Source of the DNA: Linnemannia schmuckeri
Taxonomy: Eukaryota > Mortierellomycota > Mortierellomycetes > Mortierellales > Mortierellaceae
Direction: 5' to 3'
Assembly (NCBI GenBank): GCA_029449235.1
Contig: JANATG010000008.1
Coordinates: forward strand, 1,426,001-1,490,000
Length of the DNA stretch: 64,000 nucleotides
Shown: piece by piece, positions 1-11,103 of the stretch
Layout of the letters: the number at the start of each line of letters is the position of its first letter
Position numbering within the stretch: position 1 is the first letter of the stretch
The notes under the pieces: model-generated
Databases searched by the model: none
Seen by the model: only the letters and a program-made list of their open reading frames with translations
Told to the model about the DNA's origin: nothing
Position numbers and translations under genes: made by a program

Positions 1-262
1 TTCTCCCAAGACCGGTATCTCCCATCGCCATAAAATTAAATAAACGAGGCAAAAAAAAAGACGTATAAAAGTACAATCCGTTGTTATATTTCTCACTATA
101 CCTCATCATCGGCCTTCAAAAAAAACACACACACAAACACACATACGACAAGATATCTCTTTGAACTTTTATCATTTCTACTCTTTGCTGGTTGTTGTTT
201 TTGGAAGGGAGGAGTGAAAAAACGACGCAATAAGAATAATATGCAAAAAAAAGTGCGCTTAC

Positions 263-446
263 CTTGCAAAAGGAATCGAATGCGCTGTTCCTCGAGTTTC
301 TGGTTGAAATAGTTGGCGCAGAACTGGAGGACATCCTGGGGCTGGGCTGAGATCACCTTTTGATTGAGATCGTTCAGGATCTCTGCGTATGCCTGGGGCA
401 GCGACCTGTGGATAGGCGATTGTGTCGTAGTTGAAGAAGCAAACAT
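263..446 (-). CDS. pkaR: cAMP-dependent protein kinase regulatory subunit, first coding exon (partial)
   Basis: First coding exon of the PKA regulatory subunit; the rest lies beyond the left edge. The start is the ATG at 446. The exon gives 61 complete residues, then a GTAAG donor at 262-261. Residues about 15-55 form the RIIa dimerisation/docking domain. The motif VLQFCANYFNQKLEEQR is very close to fungal regulatory subunits. In that family the domain dimerises the subunit, while downstream cyclic-nucleotide domains (not in this window) bind cAMP and release the catalytic subunit in the cytoplasm. Bases 1-262 belong to the first intron. On the coding strand the sequence upstream of 446 is very C/T-rich, as with other genes here. 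The identification rests on one domain, but the match is distinctive. Confidence 0.85.
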
Positions 447-1920
447 GTTTCTCCTTTTTATGATTGTGGTGATGTTTGTTGTTGTTGTTGTTGTTTTGTT
501 GAAGCTGCTTGTTGTTCAGATGGATTGGGCGATTTGTGGTTTGTGAATATTGTTGTTAATTATTTGGGCGAAAGTGATGGAGAGAGCGGGAAAGAGTGTG
601 TGTAGGTGCGTTTTGTGTATATATATATGTGTGTGTGTTTGTAAAAGAGAGAGAGAAGGAGAGGGAAGGAGGCGAGGAAGGAGAGAGAGAGAATGAGAGG
701 GAGGGAGAGAAAGAGGAGGGGATTGATGCGTCTGGTATTCTGCGGGGTTCAAGATGTAGAAGGGATCCGACGGGGTATGCAGCAAAAGCCCTGTATCGCC
801 AACAGTCAATGGAAGCGGATGTGTGATGTATTGCGTGTGAGAGAGGATGGATTGGGGAGGGAGAAAGAGAGGGAGAAAGAGAGGGAGAGGAGAGCAGAAG
901 AGAGAGAAGAGAAGAGAGAAGAAAAGAGTAAGTATGTGAACGGTTTTGTTTGGATTGAAGATGGGGATTGGAGAGGAAGGGAGAGAGAGAAGAACGAAAG
1001 GCAAATCGAGGGAGGGAAGGAAAGAGAGAGAGAAAAAAAAAAGGAAAAAGAAAAAGGAAAAAGAAAAAATAAGGGAGACAGTAACAAGAGTAAGAAGGAG
1101 AGAGGGAAGGGGGAGCACAGGACGGTTGGATTGGGTTTTTTGTTGACTTGTGTTGTTGTTGTGTATGGTGGGCTGGTTGGCTGGATAAGATGATTGTTCG
1201 CGCCTCGTGGCCGTTGAAATATGTGTGGAAAATCAAAATAAATAAATAAATAAATAAACAAATGGCGAGCTTCTTTTTTGTGTGGTGATGATGTAAACGA
1301 TCCCAGAGAGAACAGAGAGGAGGGAGGAGAGTCACTCACGAAACACACACGAAGAACAGGGGAAACACGCGGCTGCAACACGATTAAGGAACAGAGGATC
1401 GAGCTGAGACTTGTACAATTATTGTTTTCGCAGCGACCATACAAAACAAAAAGGAAGTAGAATAGTAAAGAGAGAGTGAGAAGTAGAGTAAGAAAGAGTG
1501 AGTTTGAATCGAAGTAAAATAAAAAAAGAAAAGGCTCAAAAAAAAGAACTGGTACGCACTGAGTGGGTGGTGGTGGGACAGAGAGAAGGAAAGAAGATAC
1601 GATACGCACGTTGTTGGAGCTTGTTTTGTTTGTGTTTGACTTTTTCAGGCAAAAGGAATGAACCCGTGAAGGGAAGGGAGGGAGTGTGAATGAATGTAAG
1701 AGTAGGTGGAGGAGAGAGAGAGGAATGAGAGGAATGAGGAAGGGAGGAGGAGGAGGAGGAGGAAGAGGGAGAGGAGAGCAAATGGAGAAAGGGTGGGAAG
1801 TGGGAGGATGGAATGGTGTGAAAGAAGAAGAGGAAGATGAAAGAAAAAAGAAAGGAGGGAGAAGCAAGGAAGAAGGAAAAAAGAGGCGGAGGAGGAAGGA
1901 GGGAAAAAAAAATCAGAATA

Positions 1921-1945
1921 TTTTTTTTTTTTTTTTTTTTTTTTT
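1921..1945. repeat. Poly(T) tract, 25 bases
   Basis: Uninterrupted run of 25 T followed by CAGGG. It resembles a polypyrimidine tract plus acceptor on the plus strand, but no plus-strand exon follows. Length is prone to assembly error. Confidence 0.8.
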
Positions 1946-2090
1946 CAGGGCAGGTTTCAGAGGAGAGACTCCGATTTTATCACTTGCTGTCTTGATTAAT
2001 GGACTCAATGGCTCACTGGCTGACTGATTGACTGACTAACACGTTGGATGTGGATGTGGATGTGGGTATGGCAATGAGGATGCAAAAGCA

Positions 2091-2136
2091 AACAGACAGA
2101 CAGACAGACAAACAAACAAACAAACAAACAAACAAA
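2091..2136. repeat. Compound tetranucleotide microsatellite (CAGA)n(CAAA)n
   Basis: Tandem CAGA units pass directly into tandem CAAA units. A short imperfect GGATGT repeat (about 2045-2065) lies just upstream. No coding function is apparent. Confidence 0.85.
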
Positions 2137-2603
2137 TAACAAACAAGAAGACAGACAGGCAGGTAGTCAGGCAATGACATGATGGGTGAGTGTATGTATG
2201 TACCCGGCCTGGGATATCCACCCTGCAAGAAAAGATGCCGCTCATCTCTCTCGCTTTCTGACTCTCATTCTCTCTCTTTCTGTGAATAAAAACAGCAACA
2301 AGACCAACGACAAAACAAAATAAAGCAAAGCAAAGAAAAGCAAAAAAAAAGTAAAACAAAAACACAAATAAGATAAAACAAAACAGCGATCCATCCACGA
2401 GGATGGATCACTTGCTTCTATTCTGTTACAAGAAAAAAAAAATAAAGAAAAAAACGCATATTGATTGTTTTTTGTCGTCCAATACTCCTTATTTTGTTCG
2501 TCTTCTTAGTTCCTTGTCAGGTGCCAGTTTGTCAGTTGCAAGCCGACAACAAGTATAGTAGGACTCGAAACCAGTTGCATCTATCCATCTGGAATGGTGA
2601 CCC

Positions 2604-3092
2604 TTACTTGCCCTTTTGCTTGCCCTGCCTTGCCATATCATGTTCATAGTCCTCCTGTTTCATCCCATACTTGCTGTTGGCAATGCGCAAGGGCATACTG
2701 GCAAACACCACTTTTAGTTCTTTACTTCTGCATCTTTTTGTTCAGTGCGTCGTTGTTGGTTTTTGTTTCTTTCTCACCGACCCTCAAAACGGCGAAGCAT
2801 GACAACAAAGAGGCAAAAAGGGTCCACTACACAACCATACTTACCCCTCGCACTTTTCGCCATGGCGGCTCCATTCGTCACTCACTTCTTTTCCCATTCT
2901 GGTTCTGGTTCTCCTCCCCCTTCTCCACTTTCCCCTTCTCCGTCTCGCCCTTCCTTTGCTTCCTTGCTTCCTTCTTGGTGTTCTCTTTCCTTCCTCCTCC
3001 TCTTCCTCCTCCTTCTTCTCCTTCTCACAGAAGGAACCAACCCCCTTGTCCGATTCATGTTTTTGTTGCCATTTCGTGTTCATTTCAGTCAT
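2604..3092 (-). CDS. Possible small spliced gene, basic protein (unrecognised)
   Basis: Candidate only. On the minus strand a pyrimidine tract and TTTTTTAG acceptor end at 3107. The exon then contains an ATG at 3092 and runs to a strong donor (GTAAGTAT) after 2845. Joining it to an exon starting at 2727 (after ATGCAG) keeps the frame to a TAA at 2604-2606 and gives 123 residues. A further donor (GTAAGTG) near 3262 sits below a C/T-rich leader and could end a 5' untranslated exon. The middle of the protein is Lys/Glu/Arg-rich, so the purine-rich DNA is open in several frames, which weakens the case. The C-terminal 40 residues look more like ordinary protein. An alternative start at about 2866 has a good context (GCCGCCATGG) but stops soon after splicing. 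I do not recognise the protein. Confidence 0.25.
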
Positions 3093-3106
3093 TCCGTTCC
3101 ATATGA

Positions 3107-4422
3107 CTAAAAAATAAGAATAAAGACAAACAAAATGAAAGCAAAGGGATCTTTCTCCGGAATGCAGATGGTAATATGGCTCCTTCCTTCTCCCTTCTCT
3201 TCTGACAGTAAGGAAAAAAGTATGAAAAGTGTCCGTTGGAATAGATAGGCCGAAAAACACTTACTGCTACTGGTGTGGTTTTGGTGGAAAGAAGGAAGGA
3301 AGGAGGAGGGATGAGGAGGTGAAGGAGAAGGAGGGAACGACCAAACGTGTATGTGTGTGCGTGTGTCTTGCCTGTGTTTGTTCGATTTTTTTTCTGTCCG
3401 TGTGGATTTTAAATAAAATAATAAAAAGAAAAAAAAACCACGAGGGTCGCACAGGTTCCAAAAAGTAAAGCAAAAACAACATCAGTACAACATGCAACCA
3501 ACAGACAACATCGACAACAACACCAAAAAAGAGGGACACAAGCAATCGAAATGGTGTCAAAAAGGGTCGTGCCTTCTTTGTCCTCTCTCTCACTCTTTCT
3601 CTCTTGATCTCTCTGCGCTCGCGCTCTCACGTTTTTTATTTGTTGTCGTTGTTGATGTCGTTGTTGATTGTTATTGTTCTTGTGCTTGTACTGTGTATTT
3701 GTTTGTGCCATGTTGGTCTATTCCATATGCCAAATCCCATACCATGCTATGTAGTGCTGCTGCATGCGTAGAATAATGAGGTTTTTGAGCATTGACTATG
3801 AGCTTTTGGGGTTGATCTCCCTCCTTCTCGTCCTCGTCTTCCTCCTCGTCCTCATTCTCTTCCTCTTCCTCTTGCTCCCGCTCTTCTTCTCCCCCTTCCT
3901 CTTTTTTTCGTCATTGTCTCCCTAGCCTTTGCCTTTGCATTTATCTTTGCATTTACCTTTGCCTTGCCTGATGCCTGTGTGCTTTTGTCTTGTCACTCTT
4001 TCTTTTACTTACTCTCTATTGCCATCGCATCGCATTGCGTTGGATTGGTACCGTTCAAATGACACGTCGGTAGACAGCTGGACAATAGTCATTTCTTGCC
4101 TTTGTAAACAATGCCCATAGGGAATGCAAAGAGTCTAAAATAAACCAGGAGGAAGAGCTATGAGAGAAAAATGCTAGAGAGACAAATGGAATGAAAAACA
4201 CTGAGAATGCAAGAGAGAGAAAAAAAAAAGTGATAGAGAGAGAAACAGAGAAACAGAGCAAGGGGGTTGAGTTATGTGGATCCATTGAGTTCTGCGAGCA
4301 AGCCAGCAGAAATCCAGGAGTGCATGAATAATGGAGCATGACCGTGGATAATACAAGAAACGCTAAGTTGTCCGTCTTTCAAGAGCTGTTAAAAAAAAGA
4401 CCTTTATTTTTATTGGAGTCTT

Positions 4423-4458
<36 letters not shown>

Positions 4459-5409
4459 CACTGGAGTTCAGAGAGCGGTTTTGCCACCAATTGCTGAGAG
4501 AACGATCACGTGGAGTAGCAGTCCCTTTGTTGACGTTTTGTTCACTTCCCAACCTGCGCCACACCTTTCCCATTCTCACTCTCTCATCACTTACCCTCCC
4601 TCTCTCTGACCATTTCCCCCCACACCTCTCTGACGGCTTGTCGACTGTTTCCCGCAGCGACTACACCTTCCCGTCCTTCCGACCATCAACAACCTTCATC
4701 TCTCCTTGAGGCGAAACAACTATTTAAAAACAACGACTATCGACAAGAAGGAGACCATTGAAGAGACGACACAAAAGGTACCGCCTGACCTTCCCTTCCT
4801 TTCACACAGTCTATAACCCCAAAAAAGCAAATTTGTCGCAATCACATTCAATTCAGAGGGACCGTCACAATTGCAGTCAGAGGGTCAGCCAGTCAGTTAG
4901 GGCTAACCGAGCCTGCCTCTCTCTTGCTCTTGCTCTTGCTCTCACTTTCTGCGCTATTTGACCCCTTCTCAAAAAGATAACTAGGAAATAACAACAACAG
5001 CAACACTAATAATAACAACAACACCACCAACAACTACATCCTCATCACTCCTCCACAGGTATAGCATACACCTGCTTCGACTACTTCTCTGCTCGACCCT
5101 TCCTTCGACTCGAACACAAGGACACACAAAAGTATTACTACTTGCAGCAAACAACCTCCAAGCGGATGACTAATGACGTCTGTCCCTTCTTATCCCTTTC
5201 TTCATCTGTTATTATTATTGTTATAGCAGTTCATCTTGGTTCGCATTCTAATTTTCGTTCAGTCAGAACCTACATAACTTCAACAACAACTTGGACTCGG
5301 GACATCACACCCTCAGGACAAATACTCGACTAGTCCCACTCCCTCCGCCTTCCATAACAAGCAACACTTCAACAACCCGTCCAGGACGCTGAGCTGCAAT
5401 CGTAGCGCC
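3107..5409. other. Intergenic: upstream region of the forkhead gene
   Basis: No supportable gene. Bases 3800-4030 and 4560-4690 are C/T-rich on the plus strand, and a 34-T run lies at 4425-4458. The last 700 bp before 5410 carry CAA/CAAC-rich leader sequence typical of a 5' untranslated region. A possible acceptor-like CCACAG occurs near 5054-5059, so the leader may be spliced. Confidence 0.5.
4425..4458. repeat. Poly(T) tract, 34 bases
   Basis: Uninterrupted run of T about 950 bp upstream of the forkhead gene start. Long dA:dT tracts exclude nucleosomes, so a promoter role is possible but not shown. Confidence 0.8.
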
Positions 5410-8275
5410 ATGGACGAAACTGCTCTTGCCGCGGAGCTCCTCGCCGAGAAATTCGGTAGCAACGGACACAACCACACAACACATCTTCAGGAACAAACCA
5501 TCCACCACCACCAGCTCCAGTCTCATTCTCTCTCTCAAGCGCAGGCGCAAGTGCAGGCACAGATGAGCAACGCTGTCGCGGCAGCTACTACTACTACTGC
5601 TGCCGTCTCGGCGGCCTCTTATGGTCACACCGCCAATACAACCTACCCTCAAGCGACCGGTAGCGCGACAACCGTCTCGAGTGGCGAGGCTTCTTCAGAG
5701 CCCGTGCAAGCATATGCCAAACTCGAAGGCGATTCGTTTTGTTATTACATCAGGTTTGTAACCTATTTTTTTTCTTGGGCCAAATCGATCCCTGCCGATA
5801 CTGTATAATCTCTTAGATTTTAACGCGTGTACATGAGTGTTTGTGTGTGTTTGAGAGAGAGCGCGTTGCGAGAGAAAGAAGTTAGATGGGAAAGAGAGAG
5901 CGAGAAAACGAGTGATCTCTAACTGACTCCCTTTTTATTTTGTTATTTTCTGATAGGACGTTGCAGGTCACCTTTGGCCGCAAAGCCAGCTCATCGGATC
6001 AGGTGGATATCCACCTAGGACCCACCAAAGCCATTTCTCGCCAACACGCTCGCCTCTTCTACAACTTTACAACCCAGCGCTTTGAAATGATGGTCTTTGG
6101 CAAAAACGGAGCCTTTGTGAACGATCAGTTTGTCGAAAAGGGCGTGACCGTGCCGTTGGAAAATCGTACAAAGATTCAGATTGGAGAGGTTTCTTTCTCG
6201 TTTTTGCTGCCAAAGTTGGACACGGACGACAATCAGGACAGTGGCTCAGGATCTCAGAGGAACGGCGCCGGGGGCTCAGGAAATGGGGCTGCCGGTTCCG
6301 TGGATTCCAACGGCGTCTCTGTTAAACGAGAAGATTCTAGTCAGCCACCAGAACAGTTTGATTCGTCCGAGTACTCCTCACGGGATACTAAACCGCCATT
6401 CTCATACGCGTCCCTCATTGCTCAGGCCATCAACTCGACTCCAACGCGCAAGTTGACTTTGAACGGCATTTACCAGCACATCACTCAACATTACCCATAC
6501 TATCAAATGGCGCAGAATGGTTGGCAGGTAATTCAGCTTACAACCACTTTTATAATGTTTTTTACGCGTCATCTCACTCTTTTTTGACAAATGACATTGG
6601 TGGAAAAGGTATACCCAATCTGACCCTTGTTTATATCAATGATGTCTAGAATTCTATCCGCCACAATCTGTCCTTGAACAAGGCATTTGTCAAGGTGCCT
6701 CGGTCCGACAGCGAGCCGGGAAAGGGCGCCTTCTGGACTATTGACCAGAGTTGTGAGAGTCAGTTCGCCAACGGAGTGTACAAGCGGAACAGGAGGGCAA
6801 TGTCATCCAAGCCTGGTGGAACGCGTTCGGAATCTCCTTTCGACAGCTCAGACAAGCCAAGGAAGCGCCTCAACACCGGAACGGACTCTTTGTCACAGTC
6901 GACTCTCACATCGACACAACAGACACCGACAGTCTCTCAGTCTGGTCAGGTCCAGATGATTGGCACAGCTACAAACGGACAAACAGTGGTTGCAGGGACG
7001 ACCCCAGCCCCACAGCCTGATTACTCTCAGATCAGTGAGGCCAGTCTTAAGCTGGCAGCAATTTTGCAGCAGAATCCTGGCATGTTGGCATCCCTTACAC
7101 AGTCATTGGCCACCGCTAACAAGGAGGGCGGCCAGAGCGCGTTGGCGACAGCGCTGATCGCTGCTGCCAAGGCGAACGGAGGTCAGGCGCAAGGAGGTTC
7201 GTCGTCGGCTACCGGTCCATCAGGATTGACCCAACAGTCTCTCTCAACTTTGCAAGCCATCGCGGCCGTTATCGCTGCCGCGCGAAATTCTGCCGCTGCC
7301 AACGCAGCCGCTGCCGCAGCCAACGCCAACGGTGGCGCCAGTGCCTCTACTTCCGCCGCCGCTGCCACCGCCGTCACCACTACCACCACTGTCACTGCCA
7401 CTACCGCGGCAACTACGATACAGTCTTCTCTCTCTTCAACTACATCTGCGGCAATCTCGACTCCTGCACCAGTGGTCACACCCGCACCTGCTGTTGCAGC
7501 CACAGCTTCGCCTGCTCCAGCGCTATCATCTCCAATAGCGCAGCTTGTGGCAGCAGCTCAGGCTCAGGCAGCAGCTCAGGCGCAAGCAAGGGCACTGGCT
7601 CAAGCACAGGCACTCGCTCAAGCTCAGTCCCAGGCTCCATCGACGGCTACCACAACGACAGTAAGCTCAGCGCCAGCCGTACCGGCGACCACTGAAGCAC
7701 AGGCTCAGGTGCTGGCCATTCAAGCCCTCCAGGCGCGTGCTCGGGCGATAGCACAGGCTGAAGAAGCACAAAAAGCCCAGCAACAAGCCCAGCAACAGGC
7801 ACAGCAACAAGCTCAGCAGAAAGCATTACAGGACGCTAATACCCCATCCTCAGCAGCCACAAGTGTTGCAGAGTCTCCTCGACCTGATGCTACCCCTGAG
7901 GTCAAGTCAGTGGTTGACGCCGCCGTCGCTTCTCCTGCTCCTGTTGCGGTCTCTGCTTCTCTGATTGTGACACCCGCCGCGACGACGACGACTGTCACCA
8001 GCCCCACGGTACCAGCCAGTCAGCCTGCTAGTACGGAATCTGCTCCTATCGCCTCTACTGCAGCTGCTCCTGTAGTTGCACCTGCCGCTTCGCCTGCCAC
8101 CTCGCCTGCCACCTCGCCTGGCACTACTACCACAACTGCCCCTGTCACCCCTACCAGTTCTGCCACTGCCCCTGTCGCTACTACTGCTACCACGACTACA
8201 ACTTCTACGACAACAACCACGGTACCTTCACCCACATCGATATCGACGCCTACTGACTCACAACCCAACCCATGA
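5410..8275 (+). CDS. Forkhead transcription factor with FHA domain (Fkh1/Fkh2 type)
   Basis: Three exons (5410-5753, 5957-6527, 6650-8275) join in frame into 846 residues. Residues about 103-200 form an FHA domain with the phosphothreonine-binding positions visible: G122-R123, SRQH at 142-145 and NG at 165-166. Residues about 258-354 are a forkhead winged helix: KPPFSYASLIAQAI, then recognition helix NGWQNSIRHNLSLNKAF, which is split by intron 2 after the Q. The FHA-plus-forkhead order matches yeast Fkh1/Fkh2 and their fungal relatives, nuclear regulators of G2/M genes and replication timing. The C-terminal 490 residues are low-complexity Ala/Thr/Gln/Pro/Ser, likely disordered and perhaps activating. 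The ATG at 5410 is the first in frame and precedes an Ala/Gln-rich lead-in. The family is certain; orthology to one yeast paralogue cannot be told from this. Confidence 0.93.
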
Positions 8276-8314
8276 AGGAAAAAAAATTAAAAAGCACATA
8301 TTATTTGTTGATAA

Positions 8315-9172
8315 CTATTCGTCATCGTTAAAGCTTAGTAGAGACGTTGTCGTCTTTTTCTGCTGCTTTTTCTTTTTGCGCACGTCACCGGTGTTGTCGT
8401 TGCTGCTGACCTTTCGTTTTGATCCTTCAGTCGTCTCTGTTCCTGATGTTGATGATCCCGATTGTTTCTTTTTGAGCGCTTGAACCTTTGCCTCTGTCTC
8501 TGCAAGAAGAGTAGTCTCAAAGTTCTTTTTGCTAGCTGTCGAGTTGATCGATTGCTTCTCGCTTTTTGTGGAGGAGGTCGTTGTTGTTGTTGACGATTTT
8601 GGTTTGGAGCCCTTGGGTCTTCTGAAGAGGATCTTTCCGTTGGCATCAATGGGATTCTGATCTTCCTCTTCTTCGTCTTCCTCTTCCTCTTCCTTGTTGT
8701 CCTTGCTGCTGCTGATCTCGAGAGCATTTGCTAACCGCTTCTTAATCTCTGCCTCTGACAGTCCTATTATATCACAATGAGAGTGGGCAAACAAGATGTT
8801 AGCTTTTAACGCATACAAGGTTAGCATCCGGTTTCAAAAAAGGTACCTTTTCTTACCAGGAAGGTTGTTAAGAATATTCTTGACCTGCCGTTCATCCAAA
8901 TGCTTGCTCTCCTTCAGCACTACGACCGTAGGCCGCTCTTCCTCACGTTCGTTCAAAATATCGTGCGCTGTTTCGTCGTCGTCGTCGGAGGGGTGTTCAG
9001 ACTGGAATTTGGCGTCGATACCGATGGGTTTGCGATAGGGGTTTCTGGGATCGTTGTTGGCGGTTGAGGATGCCGATTGACCCGTGAGCATGCGCATAAA
9101 GTCGGGTGCGCCTTCTTGAACGTATGCGAGGTTTTTTCGCATCTGGTGCGGGGTGATCTTTTTGTTTGACAT
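8315..9172 (-). CDS. DUF4604-family protein (KIAA1143-like), nuclear or nucleolar candidate
   Basis: Two exons (9172-8857, 8763-8315) encode 254 residues; the 93-bp intron has a GTAAG donor. The ATG at 9172 is chosen because it opens the conserved N-terminal block PHQMRKNLAYVQEGAPDFM. Further marks of the family are VVVLKESKHLDERQV in the middle, an acidic run of Glu/Asp after residue 120, a Lys-rich stretch near the end and the C-terminal tag SLLSFNDDE, which resembles SLLSF-acidic ends of animal KIAA1143. Molecular function is not established in the family; the charge pattern suggests a nuclear protein. It diverges from Yvh1 across 237 bp. An ATG 96 bases upstream (9268) is in frame but would add a non-conserved leader. 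Recognition is from recalled motifs. Confidence 0.75.
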
Positions 9173-9409
9173 TTGTTGTTGAGCTGTTGCTGTTGCTGTT
9201 GGTGTAGATGCTGCTGGTAAGGAAAGGAAGAAGGAGGATGTAATTTGTGTTCCACGAAAGCGCAACACAGTCTAGACAAAGACAGTCCTCCTATTGTTGT
9301 TGCTCTGCTGCGTCGCCTTTTTTTTTTGTACTTTTTTTGCACCGCCTTCATTTTCTTTACTCCCTTACTCCATTTCCAACAACCTCCAACTCATTCATTC
9401 CAATACACT
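9173..9409. promoter_or_regulatory. Bidirectional promoter between the DUF4604 gene and YVH1
   Basis: The 237 bp between two divergent start codons must hold both core promoters and both leaders. The half near YVH1 is C/T-rich on the plus strand, then CAAC-rich just before the ATG, like other genes here. No well-known element stands out. Confidence 0.6.
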
Positions 9410-11103
9410 ATGACCTCCCCCTTTGACCAACCTCCTCGATTCGATTCCAAGCAGTTCCGTGAAGCACAAGAGATCCTTCCCGGTCTCTTTCTCAGCGGGT
9501 AAAACAACAGAATAACTTCTCACCTTTCACACGCTGACCTACTTTTGTGGAGCACCCAAAAGAAAAATTTGATAAAAGAGGAAACCCAACTCATCCTACA
9601 CCAAGACGTTAAAAAAAACTCGCCTCACTCGCATTAACCCTGCTTTCTATATTCCTCATACAAAAACCCAAAAAGAGCATTGATATCAGAGTCGCGTGAA
9701 CAGATGAAGGCTCTCGGGATCACGCACATCATCCAAGTAACAGACATTCCCACACCCAGATTCCCCGGAGAGTTTATTTACAAAGTGATTCCTGTCCCCG
9801 ATATGGACGAGACCAACTTGATCAAGCATTTCCCGGATACCTTTACTTTTATCCATGATGCTCTCGAGAGCGGGAGGAAGGTTCTTGTCCACTGGTAAGC
9901 TGAAACTAAGAAGCTGAATGTGTCAAAGATGTGCGACTGAAATCGGGAAAATTAATTTCAACGCTAATTATTCCTTTTATTATACTCATATGGTTGACTA
10001 TTACAGTCAGGCAGGTGCATCGAGGAGTGTGACGATTGTGTGCGCGTACTTGATGAAGGAGAAGAAGATGTCGGCTGCTGAGGCCTTGAAGCACGTTCAA
10101 GCCCTCCGACAGGTTGCAGAGTAAGTTGTTGACCAAGTTCCTGCTGTTGTAGCATCCCTTCTGTCTCATATCGTGCAAACTGCGCCGCATATGCACTCGC
10201 CTCATATAGTTCCTTTTTACTAAGCCTCCCCTCTCTCACCTTTTCTTCTCGCTATTGATGAAACGCAATAGGCCCAATGATGGTTTCTTGACACAACTTC
10301 TCCTTTATGGCGCGATCGAGTACGATGTTAATGTTAATCGGACTGCCTATAGACGCTTCTTGATCGCGTCCAATGCCGCCCAACGTGAGAGTAAGTTGAC
10401 TCTTGAACCCCTCCACCACGTCAAGGCCGACCAGCTGACCATCGGGTTCATCATCACTAACATCTTTTATCAATTGAATGATATAGTGTTAGGATATATC
10501 GAGGATATGACATTAGCGGCGGATCCTTTCAACGCACCCGCACGGGTCGCAGCAACAGGAGTACCAGGATCAACGACAGCAGCTATGACAGCAAGAATCC
10601 AGCAAGGGCCACTCAAATGCAAAAAGTGTCGTCGCGCACTTGTGGCCAGGGATAGTGTCGTCACCCATACCCCCGGACAGGGCCAGGCCTCGTTCGAATA
10701 TAGGAAGCGTGATGCCACCCTTCACATCTCTGAGGTAACTTGGATAAAACACGCATTCGAGAATTGGGGTTTCTCAGGACTGAAGAAGTGAAAAGGCTAG
10801 CAAGCCACCCTATATGGCGATGTATACTAATATTGAATCCATTTATACCCATTTTTGTGCATGGTAAAATAGGCAGTGCAGTCGGATATTTCCAAGATTA
10901 CGCCTAAGGCAGCGACGGTGTGCCAATCGTACTTTATTGAGCCTGTCGAGTGGATTCAGGAACTGCATGGATTGGAAGGCAAGATCTCATGCCCGAAATG
11001 CGACTCGAAGCTAGGCACGTTCAACTGGTCGGGCGAGCAGTGTTCTTGTGGAACTTGGGTGACCCCTGCCTTTATGATGCATAAGGGCAAGGTTGATGGA
11101 TAG
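9410..11103 (+). CDS. YVH1: Dual-specificity phosphatase with zinc-binding C-terminus, Yvh1/DUSP12 orthologue
   Basis: Six exons (9410-9498, 9676-9894, 10007-10120, 10272-10390, 10487-10734, 10873-11103) give 339 residues, almost the length of human DUSP12 (340). The phosphatase loop HCQAGASRS, with catalytic Cys103 and Arg109, is assembled across the second intron, which splits the Cys codon. The C-terminal zinc-binding region shows CKKCRR, YFIEPVEWIQ and CPKCDSKLGTFNW followed by CSCG. In yeast, Yvh1 releases Mrt4 from pre-60S ribosomes so the P-stalk can assemble; the zinc domain, not the phosphatase activity, is needed for that. Intron 4 (10391-10486, 96 bp) has no stop and keeps frame, so it could be retained. 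A good GTAAGT donor, a CTAAC branch motif and the better match to DUSP12 without it favour removal. The last acceptor could also lie 9 bases later. Confidence 0.92.

Larger units (their letters stand above)
447..2603. other. Intergenic: upstream region of the PKA regulatory subunit gene
   Basis: No supportable gene. On the plus strand the DNA is dominated by G/A-rich tracts (about 640-1120 and 1660-1910), which are C/T-rich leaders on the strand of the PKA gene. Long apparent open frames here are low-complexity Ser/Leu/Phe or Arg/Glu runs and look spurious. It also holds an ATAA microsatellite near 1237-1260, a 25-T run and an AGAC/AAAC microsatellite. Untranslated exons of the PKA gene may lie here. 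Confidence 0.6.

Noticed and set aside
516..1867. Long minus-strand open frames (200-353 codons) rich in Ser, Leu, Phe and Pro
   Set aside because: They overlap each other in several frames over a pyrimidine-rich tract, where stops are rare by composition; no domain or codon bias supports them. They are the leader of the PKA gene.
2091..2136. A CRISPR-like or telomeric array
   Set aside because: The units are plain tetranucleotides without spacers and do not match telomere repeats.
2830..2872. A U1 snRNA-like start (ATACTTACC)
   Set aside because: The following sequence does not resemble U1; the word is better explained as a GTAAGTAT donor on the minus strand.
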